A stretch of 64,000 nt of DNA from Alphaproteobacteria bacterium (GCA_016793165.1 JAEULA010000006.1:124001-188000); one strand, 5' to 3'. Numbered from the stretch's first letter, positions 9,413 through 18,720 are shown. Made by a program: numbers and translations. Notes: a model not told the origin generated them from the letters alone.

Positions 9413-9757
9413 TCAAACCGACGGGAACCGCGCCGGGTGCTCTGATACCGCCAAGACGCCAAGAAACAATCCAAACCAGACACCCAAACAGACCAACGCG
9501 AAGTCCGACAATATCGAGAGGTAGATATCGCCGAGCGGGCGATGCTCTCGTCGGAGAATGAAGAGCATGAAGAGGCGCCCGGACCTTGTCGCTTCATCGC
9601 TCTCGACCATGAACAGGGATGGACTGCCCAAGGCGGCGTGGATGTCCGGGTGCTTCCGTTTGAGATGTGCGAGGAGAAACCCGCACAGAACGAACCACCC
9701 GACCACCATGCCGATCAGCACGGAAAACAAGAGCTGCGGCAGATGCGTGTCGGGCAT
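9413..9757 (-). CDS. Small two-helix membrane protein, function unknown
   Basis: Hypothetical protein of about 114 aa from the ATG at 9757 (MPDTHLPQLL). An ATG at 9835 would add 26 unconvincing residues. It has two hydrophobic helices, one near the N-terminus (LLFSVLIGMVVGWFVLCGFLL) and one near the C-terminus (FALVCLGVWFGLFLGVLAV). Between them is a soluble stretch with HPDIHAALGSPSLFM and RSGRLFMLFILRREH. Its codon use is less GC-biased than its neighbours. No strong ribosome site is visible, so the start is uncertain. Confidence 0.6.
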   Translation of the reverse strand: MPDTHLPQLLFSVLIGMVVGWFVLCGFLLAHLKRKHPDIHAALGSPSLFMVESDEATRSGRLFMLFILRREHRPLGDIYLSILSDFALVCLGVWFGLFLGVLAVSEHPARFPSV

Positions 9758-10035
9758 CGCGGTCACGGAGAGGCGGAGCCGGTAGATGTTCAGCTGTTGA
9801 ATGTTGCCACGCCCGGACGGAGCGGTCGCAGGCAAACGGAGGTAGACCCCATTCGCGAGAACAAGGCGCCCACTGCGCGCTCAACCGTCGTGCTCCACTG
9901 CGACAACTTCCATCCGCCGAGAGGAGCTGCCGGTTCCACGCGCCAGCGTTGCTGGAACCTGGAACCGGCTTCGGCGAAGATCAGGGCGGCGCCGGTCGAA
10001 GCGCAACCGCCGATGGCGCCTGTTTCGAGGTGAGA

Positions 10036-10557
10036 ATGGATCTCCTGGCAATCATCCCGCAGGTCATCCTGCATCAGTTGATCAGCCCGTTTCTGTTCGT
10101 ACCGGCGATCGCGGTGGGCTGGTTCGCGCGCTCGCGGGTCCAGATCATCGTCGGCGCGGTGGCGGTCGCGGTTCTGAGCATCGCGCTCAGCTTCATGCGG
10201 GGGTTGCCCGCAGGCGCCTCGCTTGTCTACGGCCTGATGCCGCTCACGCTCATATCGCCTCTGGTCTGGGCGTTCGCGACGGCGGCATTGAAGCGGAAGC
10301 TCCAGGGCGACGCCGCCGCTGCGACGCCGGCGGGAGACATCGCGCGCAAGGCGATCCGAGCCGTGATCGGCGTGGTGATCGGGGCGCCCGCGGGCGGCGC
10401 GTTGGGCGCCCTCGTGGGCTCGCTGGCCGCCGACTATTTCCGCATCAGCAATTTCGAGGGCGGTGCCGGCTACTACGTGATGTTCCTGTATGTGCTGCCG
10501 GGCATCCTGATCGGCGCCATCGTCGGCGCGGTCGTCCTCTGGCGCTGGCGTCGCTGA
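10036..10557 (+). CDS. Multi-pass membrane protein, function unknown
   Basis: 173-aa protein with four or five hydrophobic helices: FLFVPAIAVGWF, IIVGAVAVAVLSIALSF, LTLISPLVWAFATAAL, a glycine-rich segment AVIGVVIGAPAGGALGALVG, and the C-terminal VLPGILIGAIVGAVVLW. The start ATG at 10036 is preceded by GAGGTGAG. It is convergent with the EamA gene. There are no catalytic or transport motifs I can name. The 278 bp upstream of it, down to the preceding small membrane gene, show no clear element. Confidence 0.65.
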   Translation: MDLLAIIPQVILHQLISPFLFVPAIAVGWFARSRVQIIVGAVAVAVLSIALSFMRGLPAGASLVYGLMPLTLISPLVWAFATAALKRKLQGDAAAATPAGDIARKAIRAVIGVVIGAPAGGALGALVGSLAADYFRISNFEGGAGYYVMFLYVLPGILIGAIVGAVVLWRWRR

Positions 10558-10618
10558 GCTTCGCTCGCGCGCGCGGACCGGCCTTCGTTGCGGCGGCGGC
10601 CTGCCGTCCGGTCCAGTG

Positions 10619-11536
10619 TCAGCTCGCGCGGCGCGCGAGGTAGATGCCCGCCAGCACCAGCGCGCCGCCGAGGAGTTCGCCGGTGCCGAGGCGCTCGCCG
10701 AGGATCGCCCACGCGGCAAGTGCCGAGAAGACGGGCTGCGCCAGCAGGGTCAGCGACGAGAAGGTCGTCGGCATATGCGCCAGCGCGTAGGCGATGAGGC
10801 CGGAGCCGGCGACCTGGCAGACGAGGATCAGCGCCAGGACCGTGGTCCAGCCCTCCAGGCTGCGCGGCAGGATCAGCTCGTCGAACAGGAAGGCGAGCGG
10901 CAGGAAGAGCGGGCCGGCGATCGTTCCGGTCCAGGCCATCAGCGTCGCGGTCGTCATGCGCGTGCGCAGTTCGGCGACGATCACGACATACGCCGCGTAG
11001 AACATCGCCGTCACCACGCCGAGGCCGTCGCCGAGGGCGCGATCGGCGGACAGGCTCAGCGAGCCGCCGAGCAGCAGGGCAGCGCCGCTCAGCGTGATCG
11101 CCATCGCCAGCAGGAACAGCCGCCGCGGCGACTTGCCGAGGAACAGCGCGGCGTGCAGCGCCACGAAGATCGGCACGAGATTGGCGAGAAGCGTGGAGTT
11201 CGCGACGCTGGTGAGCTTGAGCGAGACGTGCCAGCACGCGTAGTCGCCGACCACCACCAGCGAGGCGAGCAGCAGCAGGCGCCATTGCCGCGGGTCGATC
11301 CTCGCTCGGGTGCGTGAGCCGGGAACGAGGGCAAGAAAGGCCCAGTAGAACGGCGCGGCGCCCGCGATGCGGAAGAAGGCGTTGGCCTGCGGCCCGACCT
11401 CCGACAGCTTCACGAAGATGCCCGACAGGCCGATGCACATCGCGCCGAGCAGCAGGGCCGGCAGCGCGCGCGTCGCCCGCGTACGACTCGCCGTCGCGGC
11501 GTCACCCGGATCGGCGGCTTGCGGCGCGATGGTCAT
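10619..11536 (-). CDS. EamA/DMT-superfamily exporter
   Basis: Inner-membrane metabolite transporter of 305 aa with about ten hydrophobic helices in two EamA repeats. The first runs from LPALLLGAMCIGLSGIFVKL, the second from GDGLGVVTAMFYAAYVVIVAEL. The conserved loop SVANSTLLANLVPIFVAL in repeat one and the PVFSALAAWAILGERL motif in repeat two are diagnostic of EamA proteins. Substrate cannot be read from sequence; relatives export amino acids or other small metabolites. The gene follows rnhA by 42 bp on the same strand and may be the last cistron of that run. Confidence 0.88.
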   Translation of the reverse strand: MTIAPQAADPGDAATASRTRATRALPALLLGAMCIGLSGIFVKLSEVGPQANAFFRIAGAAPFYWAFLALVPGSRTRARIDPRQWRLLLLASLVVVGDYACWHVSLKLTSVANSTLLANLVPIFVALHAALFLGKSPRRLFLLAMAITLSGAALLLGGSLSLSADRALGDGLGVVTAMFYAAYVVIVAELRTRMTTATLMAWTGTIAGPLFLPLAFLFDELILPRSLEGWTTVLALILVCQVAGSGLIAYALAHMPTTFSSLTLLAQPVFSALAAWAILGERLGTGELLGGALVLAGIYLARRAS

Positions 11537-11578
11537 CGTCGGAAACGGTGGAGTTGAACGCGAGCGGGGCCCGGCCCG

Positions 11579-12064
11579 TCAGTCGCGCCGCCGCGCGGCG
11601 CGCATCTCGGCGATCGCGGCGCGAGCCAGGGCGTCGGCGCGCTCGTTCTCCGGGTGGCCGCTGTGGCCGCGCACCCAGTGCCAGTCGACGTCGTGACGCT
11701 GCGCCGCCTCGTCGAGCGCCTGCCAGAGATCGACGTTCTTCACCGGCTTCTTGTCGGCCGTCTTCCAGCCGCGCTTCTTCCAGCCGTGCAGCCAGCCGGT
11801 GATGCCGTCGCGGACGTATTGAGAGTCCGTCGTCACGCGCACCTTGGCCATGCGCTTGATCGCGTTGAGGCCCTCGATCGCGGCGGTCAGCTCCATGCGG
11901 TTGTTGGTCGTGTCCGGCGCGGCGCCGGACAGCTCCTTCTCGTGGCCGCGCCAGCGCAGGATCGCGCCCCAGCCGCCCGGTCCGGGATTGCCGGAGCACG
12001 CGCCGTCGACGAAGAGCTCGACGACGTTGTCGTCGGCAGGACCGGTCTTGTGCGCGGTCGTCAC
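11579..12064 (-). CDS. rnhA: Ribonuclease HI
   Basis: Cleaves the RNA strand of RNA-DNA hybrids. 161 aa from a GTG at 12064 that overlaps the stop of the upstream SIMPL gene (GTGA), which implies translational coupling. Four catalytic acids are visible: Asp in [15 protein letters not shown], Glu in NRMELTAA, Asp in VTTDSQYV and Asp in ENERADALA. The basic handle [17 protein letters not shown] is present. The context ispH-thrB-rnhA is common in alphaproteobacteria; here a SIMPL gene is inserted before rnhA. Confidence 0.96.
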   Translation of the reverse strand: MTTAHKTGPADDNVVELFVDGACSGNPGPGGWGAILRWRGHEKELSGAAPDTTNNRMELTAAIEGLNAIKRMAKVRVTTDSQYVRDGITGWLHGWKKRGWKTADKKPVKNVDLWQALDEAAQRHDVDWHWVRGHSGHPENERADALARAAIAEMRAARRRD

Positions 12065-12786
12065 GGTCGGGGCTTCATCAGGACCTGGGCCTCGATGCCG
12101 ACCTGGACGACCTCGACGCCAGGCTCGGCGGCGACCGGGGCGGGTGCGGCGGCGGCCCGCGCCTCGCCATAGGCCATCGCGCGCGGCATCGGCTGGTACT
12201 CGTTGCCGGCGGCGCCGATCACGAGCCTGCCGAAGCGCACGAGCGTCGCGTCCATGGCGCGGGCGACCAGCTGGCCGCGCGCGCGCGCGCGTTCGATCGC
12301 CTCGGTGGTGAGCTCGTCCTGGAGGCGGCGGCGCGCCTCGGGGCTGAGCTCCCAGGCAAGGCCGTTCATGAGGAACCCGTCCTGCTGCAGCTCGCCGGCG
12401 AGCGACAGGATCGCGGCGGCGTCGGTGCCGACCAGGGTCATTCCCTGCGCGCCGCGCCAGCGTGCCGGCGCGTCCTTGGGCCGCTCCTGGTAGATCCAGT
12501 ATCCGCCGGTCTCGACGCGCAGCTTCGCGCCGTCGGCGGCGCCCTTCGCCTTCTCGAGCGCGGCGGTCATGCGGCGGTTGATCTCCGCCTGGACCCGTGC
12601 GGCGTCGGCGCCGGTCTGCTCGACGCGCAGCTGGACGCGCAGACGGTCGCGCAGGATCTCGCGCTGCGCCGACTCCGAGAGCACGACGACCGTGAGCCCG
12701 TCCTCCGGTTTCGCCTCCTGGGCGACGGCGGGCGCGACGAGGACCGTCGCGAGGGCGAGGACGAGAGCGGCAGGGACGATGCGCAT
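12061..12786 (-). CDS. SIMPL (DUF541) domain periplasmic protein
   Basis: 241-aa exported protein from the ATG at 12786, which follows GGAGG. The signal peptide [21 protein letters not shown] ends at an AQ site. The body matches SIMPL proteins: repeated [26 protein letters not shown] (in parts), an [26 protein letters not shown] segment, and a C-terminal domain with [17 protein letters not shown]. Family members are periplasmic, often oligomeric and linked to envelope stress; no enzymatic role is established. It lies 88 bp after thrB and is coupled to rnhA by a GTGA overlap. Confidence 0.88.
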   Translation of the reverse strand: MRIVPAALVLALATVLVAPAVAQEAKPEDGLTVVVLSESAQREILRDRLRVQLRVEQTGADAARVQAEINRRMTAALEKAKGAADGAKLRVETGGYWIYQERPKDAPARWRGAQGMTLVGTDAAAILSLAGELQQDGFLMNGLAWELSPEARRRLQDELTTEAIERARARGQLVARAMDATLVRFGRLVIGAAGNEYQPMPRAMAYGEARAAAAPAPVAAEPGVEVVQVGIEAQVLMKPRP

Positions 12787-12874
12787 CGGGGGCCTCCAGC
12801 TGGACGGAGCCATCATTCCGCCGCGCCCGCGCGGCGCGCCCGCGGCGCGATCGCGGCGGCACGAAGGCAGGGTG

Positions 12875-13834
12875 TCACAGCCCATAGGCGGCGGCGCTCT
12901 TCACGCTGCGGTGGAAGCGCAGCTTGCGCAGGTACTCGATCGGGTCGAGCGGCTTGACCAGCGCGCCCTTGGGCGTGTGCAGCCAGTCGTAGAGTCGCGT
13001 CAGCAGGAAGCGGAATGCCGCCCCGCGCGCAAGCAGCGGCAGGGCCGCGATCTCCGCCTCGCTCAGCTTGCGCACGCGCTGGTAGCCGGCGACGAGCCGC
13101 ATGCCCTTGGTCGCGTTGAAGCTGATGTCGGGCTCGAAGCACCAGGCGTTCAGGCAGATCGCCACGTCGTAGGCGAGGAAGTCGTTGCACGCGAAGTAGA
13201 AGTCGATCAGGCCGCTGAGGTCGTTGCCCAGGAAGAAGACGTTGTTGGGGAACAGGTCGGCGTGGATCACGCCGGCGGGCAGGTCCCGGGGCCAGCGCGC
13301 GGCGAGGAAATCGAGCTCCTTGGCGATCTCGTCGCCGAGCCCCTTGCGCACCTCGTCCGCGCGCGGCCGCGCGTCGTCGACCAGCTTGCGCCAGCCCTCG
13401 ACCGAGAGTGCGTTCCTTCGCTTCATCGTGAAGTCGGCGACCGCGAGATGAAGTCGGGCCAGGGCGCCGCCCAGCGGCTCGCAGTGCTCGACGGCGACGC
13501 GGCGGGGCGACATGCCGTTGAGGAAGGACACGATCACCGCCGGGCGTTTGGCGAGCTCGCGGATCACGCGGCCCTCGCGGTCCTTGATCGGCAGCGGGCA
13601 GGCGATGCCGCGCGCCGCGCAGTGCTCCATCAGGCCCATGAAGAAGGGCAGGTCGGTCTTGGCGACGCGCTTCTCGTACAGCGTCAGGATCCACGGCCCC
13701 TTGGTGGTCTGCACCAGGAAGTTCGAGTTCTCGACGCCCTCGGCGATGCCCTTGGCGGAGACCAGCGTGCCGATGTCGTAGCTGGCGACGAAGGCCTCGA
13801 GCTCCTCGTCGTCGACTTCCGTGTAGACGGCCAT
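12875..13834 (-). CDS. thrB: Homoserine kinase, type II (protein-kinase-like fold)
   Basis: Phosphorylates homoserine in threonine synthesis. 319 aa. It belongs to the aminoglycoside-phosphotransferase-like ThrB type, not the GHMP type. The Brenner motif [13 protein letters not shown] carries the catalytic Asp and metal-binding Asn, followed by the second metal Asp in LIDFYFA. The N-terminal lobe has [24 protein letters not shown] with the likely ATP lysine. It starts 16 bp after ispH, so the two are almost certainly co-transcribed. Assignment rests on motifs, length and synteny. Confidence 0.93.
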   Translation of the reverse strand: MAVYTEVDDEELEAFVASYDIGTLVSAKGIAEGVENSNFLVQTTKGPWILTLYEKRVAKTDLPFFMGLMEHCAARGIACPLPIKDREGRVIRELAKRPAVIVSFLNGMSPRRVAVEHCEPLGGALARLHLAVADFTMKRRNALSVEGWRKLVDDARPRADEVRKGLGDEIAKELDFLAARWPRDLPAGVIHADLFPNNVFFLGNDLSGLIDFYFACNDFLAYDVAICLNAWCFEPDISFNATKGMRLVAGYQRVRKLSEAEIAALPLLARGAAFRFLLTRLYDWLHTPKGALVKPLDPIEYLRKLRFHRSVKSAAAYGL

Positions 13835-13850
13835 CGCGATGCCTCGCCGT

Positions 13851-14804
13851 TCAGTCCGCGAGCACGCGCGGCAGGTTGAAATGCACGTCCTCGCGCGTCA
13901 CCGCGACGTCCTCGACCGCGACGTCGAAATGCCGGCGCGCCGCATCGATCACCTCGCGCACGAGGATCTCCGGCGCCGAGGCGCCGGCGCTGAGGCCGAG
14001 GCGGCGAACGTCGCGCAGCGCGGTCCAGTCGATGTCGGCGGCGCGCTGGATCAGCAGCGCGCGCCGGCAACCCGCGACCGCGGCGACCTCGACCAGGCGC
14101 CGCGAGTTGGACGAGTTCGGCGCGCCGACGACGAGGATCGCGTCGGCGGTCGCGGCGATCGCCTTGACCGCGGCCTGGCGGTTGGTCGTCGCGTAGCAGA
14201 TGTCGTCCTTGCGCGGCCCGACGATGGCGGGGAAGCGCGCGCGCAGCGCCGCCGCGATCGACGTCGTGTCGTCGACCGAGAGCGTCGTCTGGGTCACGTA
14301 GGCCATGCGCGCCGGATCCGGCGGCTGCAGCGCCGCGACGTCCTCCACCGTCTCGACCAGCGAGACCGCGCGCGGCGGCAGCTGGCCCATCGTGCCGACG
14401 ACTTCCGGATGGCCCTGGTGGCCGATCAGGACGATGTGGCGACCGTCGGCGAAATGATGCTCGGCCTCGCTGTGCACCTTGCTCACCAGCGGGCAGGTCG
14501 CGTCGACATAGATCATGTTCCGGCGTCGGGCCTCGACCGGGACCGCCTTGGGAACGCCGTGCGCGGAGAAGATGACCGGGCGGTCGTCGGGGACCTCGTC
14601 GAGCTCATCGACGAAGACCGCGCCCTTGGCCTCCAGCCCCTCGACGACGAACCGGTTGTGGACGATCTCGTGGCGCACGAAGACGGGGGCGCCCCATTTC
14701 TCGAGCGCGCGCTCGACGATCAGGATCGCGCGGTCGACGCCCGCGCAGAAGCCGCGCGGGCTGGCCAGCAGCAGGGTCAGACGTGGCTTGTTCTCGGGCG
14801 GCAT
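13851..14804 (-). CDS. ispH: 4-hydroxy-3-methylbut-2-enyl diphosphate reductase
   Basis: Last step of the non-mevalonate isoprenoid pathway: makes IPP and DMAPP from HMBPP with a [4Fe-4S] cluster. 317 aa. The three cluster cysteines are in [10 protein letters not shown] (Cys20), [11 protein letters not shown] and [11 protein letters not shown]. Substrate-binding histidines are in [10 protein letters not shown] and [14 protein letters not shown], and the [11 protein letters not shown] phosphate loop is present. It is the first gene of the ispH-thrB-SIMPL-rnhA run. The 262 bp upstream, shared with the divergent CDGSH gene, should hold its promoter. Confidence 0.97.
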   Translation of the reverse strand: MPPENKPRLTLLLASPRGFCAGVDRAILIVERALEKWGAPVFVRHEIVHNRFVVEGLEAKGAVFVDELDEVPDDRPVIFSAHGVPKAVPVEARRRNMIYVDATCPLVSKVHSEAEHHFADGRHIVLIGHQGHPEVVGTMGQLPPRAVSLVETVEDVAALQPPDPARMAYVTQTTLSVDDTTSIAAALRARFPAIVGPRKDDICYATTNRQAAVKAIAATADAILVVGAPNSSNSRRLVEVAAVAGCRRALLIQRAADIDWTALRDVRRLGLSAGASAPEILVREVIDAARRHFDVAVEDVAVTREDVHFNLPRVLAD

Positions 14805-14829
14805 GAGGCGTCGAAACGGCCTGGAAAAC

Positions 14830-14858
14830 TTGAGGAATCAGGGCGGCTTGTCTAGTGT
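14830..14858 (+). promoter_or_regulatory. Possible sigma-70 promoter for the CDGSH-lipoprotein-TPR run
   Basis: TTGAGG and TAGTGT separated by 17 bases in the ispH/CDGSH divergent region, about 200 bp before the CDGSH start. The -10 match is weak, so this is only a candidate. Confidence 0.25.
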
Positions 14859-15066
14859 CGTCGCCGTTTCGGGCGGCGCAACCTACTCCGGCTCGTGAGG
14901 CCGAGGCAAAGGCTGCGGGCCCGTTTCCTGCTCCGGCAGGGGCGCGTGGCGGCCGACCCCGGCGTCGCCTGTTGCGCACCTCCGCCGCCTCCTCCGCCGG
15001 TCGGCCCGTCGACGCGACGAGCCGGCCGTCCCGTCGTCCCGTTCCTGCTTCATGGAGTGCATGGCC

Positions 15067-15306
15067 ATGTCCGAACCCGTCGTCGCCCAGAAGGCCCCCT
15101 ACGGCATCACCGTCGAGGCCGGGAAGAAATACTTCTGGTGCGCGTGCGGACGCTCGAAGAAGCAGCCGTTCTGCGACGGCTCGCACTCGGGCACCGGCAT
15201 CTCGCCGATGGCCTACGAGGCGAAGGAGAGCAAGCAGGTGTGGTTCTGCGGCTGCAAGTCGACGAAGTCCTCGCCGCTCTGCGACGGGGCGCACAAGAGC
15301 CTTTGA
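15067..15306 (+). CDS. CDGSH iron-sulfur domain protein
   Basis: 79-aa protein with two CDGSH motifs: C-A-C-GRSKKQPFCDGSH and C-G-C-KSTKSSPLCDGAH. Each provides three Cys and one His for a redox-active, labile [2Fe-2S] cluster as in mitoNEET-type proteins; bacterial two-motif forms bind two clusters in one chain. The ATG at 15067 is chosen from three close in-frame ATGs because GGAG lies 9 bases upstream. It has no signal peptide, so it is cytosolic. It may act in iron-sulfur or redox homeostasis; no partner is visible nearby. Confidence 0.9.
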   Translation: MSEPVVAQKAPYGITVEAGKKYFWCACGRSKKQPFCDGSHSGTGISPMAYEAKESKQVWFCGCKSTKSSPLCDGAHKSL

Positions 15307-15319
15307 TCGCCCCGCTGCG

Positions 15320-15853
15320 ATGAAGCCCCTGTTCGCGGCGCTGGCCGCCGCCGTCCTGGTCACCGGTTGCAGCGCGCTCGGCCTGTCCGAGAAGCCGAAT
15401 CCGCGCAGCATCTGCCCGCAGGGCCTGATCCTCGCCGATGCCGGCGAGGTCACGATCTTCCGCGACGGGCCCGGCCGCGACCTCACCGACGTCGTCGCGC
15501 AGGCGAAGGTCGCGGACGTGGTGATCGACTGCAAGCCGGAGCGCCGCCAGGTCCGCGTCGACCTGCAGGTCGCGATCGCGGCTGAGCGCGGCCCGGCCAA
15601 CCGGGCCGGCAAGCAGCCGATCGACTATTTCGTCGCCGTGGTCGATCCGCAGGGCCAGATCCTCAACCGGCAGAGCTTCCGGATGAACTTCGAGTGGCCG
15701 GAGAACCGGCTGCGTATCGGGCAGATCGACGAGCTCGAGCCGCGCATCGCGATCGAGGCGCCCGACAAGGCGCCGGGCTATCAGATCTGGGTCGGCCTGC
15801 AGCTCACCGAGGAGCAGCTGGCCTGGAACCGTCGCAACAAGCCGTCGCGCTAG
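15320..15853 (+). CDS. Small lipoprotein, function unknown
   Basis: 177 aa beginning MKPLFAALAAAVLVTGCSAL, a textbook lipoprotein signal with lipobox VTGC (Cys17). The mature chain has ICPQGLILADAGEVTIFRDG, DVVAQAKVADVVIDCKPERRQVRVDLQV and QSFRMNFEWPENRLRIGQ, a beta-rich envelope protein of the kind common in Rhodospirillales without a defined role. It starts 13 bp after the CDGSH stop and is followed within 36 bp by the TPR oxygenase, so all may share a transcript. Confidence 0.75.
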   Translation: MKPLFAALAAAVLVTGCSALGLSEKPNPRSICPQGLILADAGEVTIFRDGPGRDLTDVVAQAKVADVVIDCKPERRQVRVDLQVAIAAERGPANRAGKQPIDYFVAVVDPQGQILNRQSFRMNFEWPENRLRIGQIDELEPRIAIEAPDKAPGYQIWVGLQLTEEQLAWNRRNKPSR

Positions 15854-15888
15854 GCGGCGATCCGCTCGCCGCGCTTGGCCAGGCCGAC

Positions 15889-17235
15889 ATGGATCCACGG
15901 CGGGCGATCGGAGAGGCGATGGCGCTGCGTCGCGCCGCGCGACTGGACGACGCCATCGCCCTGCTGGCGCGCATCGATGACGGACGCCAGCACGACATTG
16001 CGGTCACGCGCGGCGGCCTCCTGGCCGAGGCCGGCCGGACCGACGAGGCGTTGGCATGCCTGCGGCAGGCCGTCGCGCACTGGCCGCGCAGCGCTGCCGC
16101 GCTCTACAACATGGCGCGCGTGCTGCGCGACAAGGGCGATCTCGGCGGCGCCGTCGCAGCGCACGAGCGCATCGCCGTCGAGCATCCCGAGCTGGTTCCG
16201 GCCTGGCGAAGCTACGGCAACTGCCTCGTCGATCTGGGCCGGATCGACGAGGCGATCGCCGCCTATGACCGCGGCACTCTCCTGCGGCGCAGTCTGCGGA
16301 CCCGCGACGCCGCGCACGCGGACTATCGCACCGCGACCGTGGCCAAGCTGCAGCACGACCTGGACCAGTTCCGCTGGCTCGAGGCGGCCGGGGCCGGCCT
16401 GCCGGCGGGCGGCGCGCGGGACTGCGCGGATCGCCTGGAGCGCGTGCTCGGACAGGTGCGGGCGCGATCCCGCGGCGCCCAGGTCGTCGAGCTGACGGTC
16501 GCGGAGCAGGCTTCGCTCGCGCCCTGCTACAACCTGATCCTTCACCGCCCCTCCGCCGATCGGATCGCGGGCGGCGCGATCGATCCGCGGATCGACTGGC
16601 GCGACGTGACGCGCCGCTACTTCGAGAACGCGCCGGGCATCACGTGGGTCGACGGCCTGCTGACGCCCGTCGCGCTTGAGGCGATGCGCCGCTACTGCCT
16701 CGGCGCGACCGTCTGGTTCCGCTACCGATTCGCCAAGGGTTATGTCGGCGCCTTCTGGGACGACGGCTTCTCGGCGCCGCTGCTGCTCCAGATCGCCGAC
16801 GAGCTTCGTCGCGCGGCGCCGGCGATCTTCGGGGCCCATCTGATCCGCAAGATCTGGGCGTTCAAATACGATCCCGAGCTCTCCGGGATTCCGATCCATG
16901 CCGACTTCGCGGCCGTGAACGTGAATTTCTGGACCACGCCCGACGACGCCAACCTCGCCCCCGAGGCCGGCGGCCTGATCGTCTGGGACCGGGAGGCGCC
17001 GGCGGACTGGGACTTCGACCGCTACAACAGCGATGAACCGGCGATGCGCGCGTTCCTCGCCGCGAGCGGCGCCAGGCAGGTGCGCGTGCCGCATCGCCAG
17101 AATCGCGCCGTGCTCTTCAATTCGGACCTCCTGCACGAAACCGACCGGCTGAGCTTCCGTCCCGGCTACGAGAACCGCCGGGTCAACATCACCATGCTGT
17201 ATGGCCGGCGCGCCGACGCCGCTCCCGCCTCGTGA
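15889..17235 (+). CDS. TPR-containing 2-oxoglutarate/Fe(II)-oxygenase-like protein
   Basis: 448 aa. The N-terminal third is tetratricopeptide repeats (ALYNMARVLRDKGDLGGAVAAHERI; PAWRSYGNCLVDLGRIDEAIAAYDRG, given as two repeat examples). The C-terminal half looks like a 2OG-Fe(II) dioxygenase double-stranded beta helix. Likely iron ligands are H and D in IPIHADFAAVNVNFW and H in LLHETDRLSF, with a candidate 2OG arginine in NRRVNITM. Such TPR/oxygenase proteins are often thought to hydroxylate proteins or glycans, but the substrate is unknown. The stop overlaps the next gene's GTG by 4 bp, so the two proteins are coupled. Confidence 0.75.
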   Translation: MDPRRAIGEAMALRRAARLDDAIALLARIDDGRQHDIAVTRGGLLAEAGRTDEALACLRQAVAHWPRSAAALYNMARVLRDKGDLGGAVAAHERIAVEHPELVPAWRSYGNCLVDLGRIDEAIAAYDRGTLLRRSLRTRDAAHADYRTATVAKLQHDLDQFRWLEAAGAGLPAGGARDCADRLERVLGQVRARSRGAQVVELTVAEQASLAPCYNLILHRPSADRIAGGAIDPRIDWRDVTRRYFENAPGITWVDGLLTPVALEAMRRYCLGATVWFRYRFAKGYVGAFWDDGFSAPLLLQIADELRRAAPAIFGAHLIRKIWAFKYDPELSGIPIHADFAAVNVNFWTTPDDANLAPEAGGLIVWDREAPADWDFDRYNSDEPAMRAFLAASGARQVRVPHRQNRAVLFNSDLLHETDRLSFRPGYENRRVNITMLYGRRADAAPAS

Positions 17236-18428
17236 ACGGCGCCGAGGGCGCGCGTGCCGCCGTCCGGCAGCTCCAGGCGCGCGAGCAGGCCGCGCCGGGC
17301 AATGCCGACGTCAAGCTGGAGCTGGCGCTCGCACTGCGCGCGGCGGGCGAGCCCGGCCGCGCCGAAGCCAAGGTGCGCGAGGCGATCCGCATGGCCGATG
17401 GCCATCCGCGCGCGCAGCACCTTCTCGGCTTCATGCTGCACGCGCGCGGCGCGCTCGCCGAGGCGGCGACCCACCTGCTGCGCGCGCGCGAGCTCCACAA
17501 CGACGTGCGCGATCCCTACCATCTCGCGGCGCTCGCCCTGCACGCGTTGCGCGATCACGCCGCGCTGGCCCGGCTGCGCGCGCCGGCGGACCCCGCCCAG
17601 CATTTCGGCGAATGCGTCCTGCGGGCGATCGCGGCGTGGCAGGACGGCGATCGCGACGCCTGCGGGCATGCCCTCGCGACCGCAGCGCGCCTCGTCGCAT
17701 CGGCGCCCGCGGCAGCACCCAACCGGGCCGCCTTCGAAACCTACAGGCGGTTTCTCGCCGAGCTTCTCGCGGCGCCGCCGGCGCCCGCGCGACCGGACGC
17801 CCCGGCGGGCGCGGTTCATGCGATCGGCGACAGCCACAGCCTGACCGCCGCGCATCGTCGCATCGACGTCGGTCACGGTCTGCAACGGATCGAGTCGGAG
17901 CTCGTGTTCGGCTGCATGGCTTGGCACCTCGCCAATCCGGTGCCCACGCCGCAGTCGGCCGCATTCGACGCCGCGATCGAGCGCTGTCGTGCGGAATCGG
18001 CCGTGCTCATGTGCTTCGGCGAGCTCGATTGCCGGTCGACCGGTGGACTGTTCAAGCGCTTGCGCGGCATGGCTTCGCCCGACCTGCGCGGCGAGGTGTC
18101 CCGGCTGGCCGCCGGCTATGTCGGGAGGCTCAGCGATCGTGCGCAACGCCGACGTCTGCGCGTGATCGTCGTCACGCCGCCGGCCAGCAATGCCGACGAC
18201 TCGGCGCTGTCCAGCGCCGATCGGGCCTTGTTCCGCGCCATCGCGCCGGCGTTCGCGGAGGCGCTGCGCGCCAGCGCGCGCGACCGCGGCTGGCCCGTGG
18301 TCGATCTGGCGGCCGCGACGCGACGGCCCGACGGCGCGGCGGCGGCGGAGCATTACGTCGACAGCAACCATGTCCGGCCGGACGTTCTCGTCTCGGCCGC
18401 GCGCGTCGCCGGGTTCGACGCGACGTAG
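17232..18428 (+). CDS. TPR protein with C-terminal SGNH-hydrolase-like domain
   Basis: 398 aa from a GTG overlapping the preceding stop (GTGA). TPR-like helices fill residues 1-150 (ELALALRAAGEPGRAEAKVREA, given in part; HLLGFMLHARGALAEAATHL). The C-terminal domain begins HAIGDSHSLTAAHR, where the GDSHS serine (about residue 201) is the expected SGNH nucleophile. FGELDCRS may correspond to block III. DSNHVRPD near residue 375 has the Asp-x-x-His pair of block V. It is therefore a candidate esterase or acetyl-transfer enzyme acting on carbohydrate or protein. Coupling to the oxygenase suggests they modify the same target. Confidence 0.7.
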   Translation: MNGAEGARAAVRQLQAREQAAPGNADVKLELALALRAAGEPGRAEAKVREAIRMADGHPRAQHLLGFMLHARGALAEAATHLLRARELHNDVRDPYHLAALALHALRDHAALARLRAPADPAQHFGECVLRAIAAWQDGDRDACGHALATAARLVASAPAAAPNRAAFETYRRFLAELLAAPPAPARPDAPAGAVHAIGDSHSLTAAHRRIDVGHGLQRIESELVFGCMAWHLANPVPTPQSAAFDAAIERCRAESAVLMCFGELDCRSTGGLFKRLRGMASPDLRGEVSRLAAGYVGRLSDRAQRRRLRVIVVTPPASNADDSALSSADRALFRAIAPAFAEALRASARDRGWPVVDLAAATRRPDGAAAAEHYVDSNHVRPDVLVSAARVAGFDAT

Positions 18429-18451
18429 GGCGCGTCCGCGCGGGAGTTCGA

Positions 18452-18479
18452 TTGACTCGCGCCGTCCCCCGGTTAGATT
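18452..18479 (+). promoter_or_regulatory. Sigma-70 promoter of the gcv operon
   Basis: TTGACT (18452-18457) and TAGATT (18474-18479) with a 16-base spacer. Transcription would start near 18486, just before the riboswitch. Confidence 0.65.
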
Positions 18480-18493
18480 GAGACCAAGACCGC

Positions 18494-18720
18494 GCCGCGG
18501 GAGAGGTCGGCCGCTTCGCAGACGATGGATGTTCGTCGACGAGGCTGCGCCGGCGCCGAAGGAGCAACCGCCCCGGAAACTCTCAGGCAAAAGGACCGCG
18601 GGTCGCGGAGACTCTGGAAAGCAGGCGACGCCTCAGGCGGCGGCGCCTCACCGAAGATGTAAGCGGGCCGGCCCGTCCCGGGACAGCCCGCGAATCTTTC
18701 AGGTCCAAGGACAGAGGGGG
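18494..18720 (+). promoter_or_regulatory. Tandem glycine riboswitch
   Basis: Two consecutive aptamers upstream of gcvT. Aptamer 1 has GCGGGAGAG (about 18497), GCCGAAGGAGCAA (18554-18566) and GAAACTCTCAGGCAAAAGGAC (split 18575-18595). Aptamer 2 has GACTCTGGAAAG (about 18610), CACCGAAGATGTAAGCG (18649-18665) and AATCTTTCAGGTCCAAGGAC (18692-18711) followed by AGAGGGGG. These match the conserved cores of the glycine aptamer pair. The family usually turns on gcv expression when glycine is abundant. About 60 bases remain before the gcvT start, with GGAGG at the end. I did not resolve an expression-platform hairpin. Confidence 0.93.
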
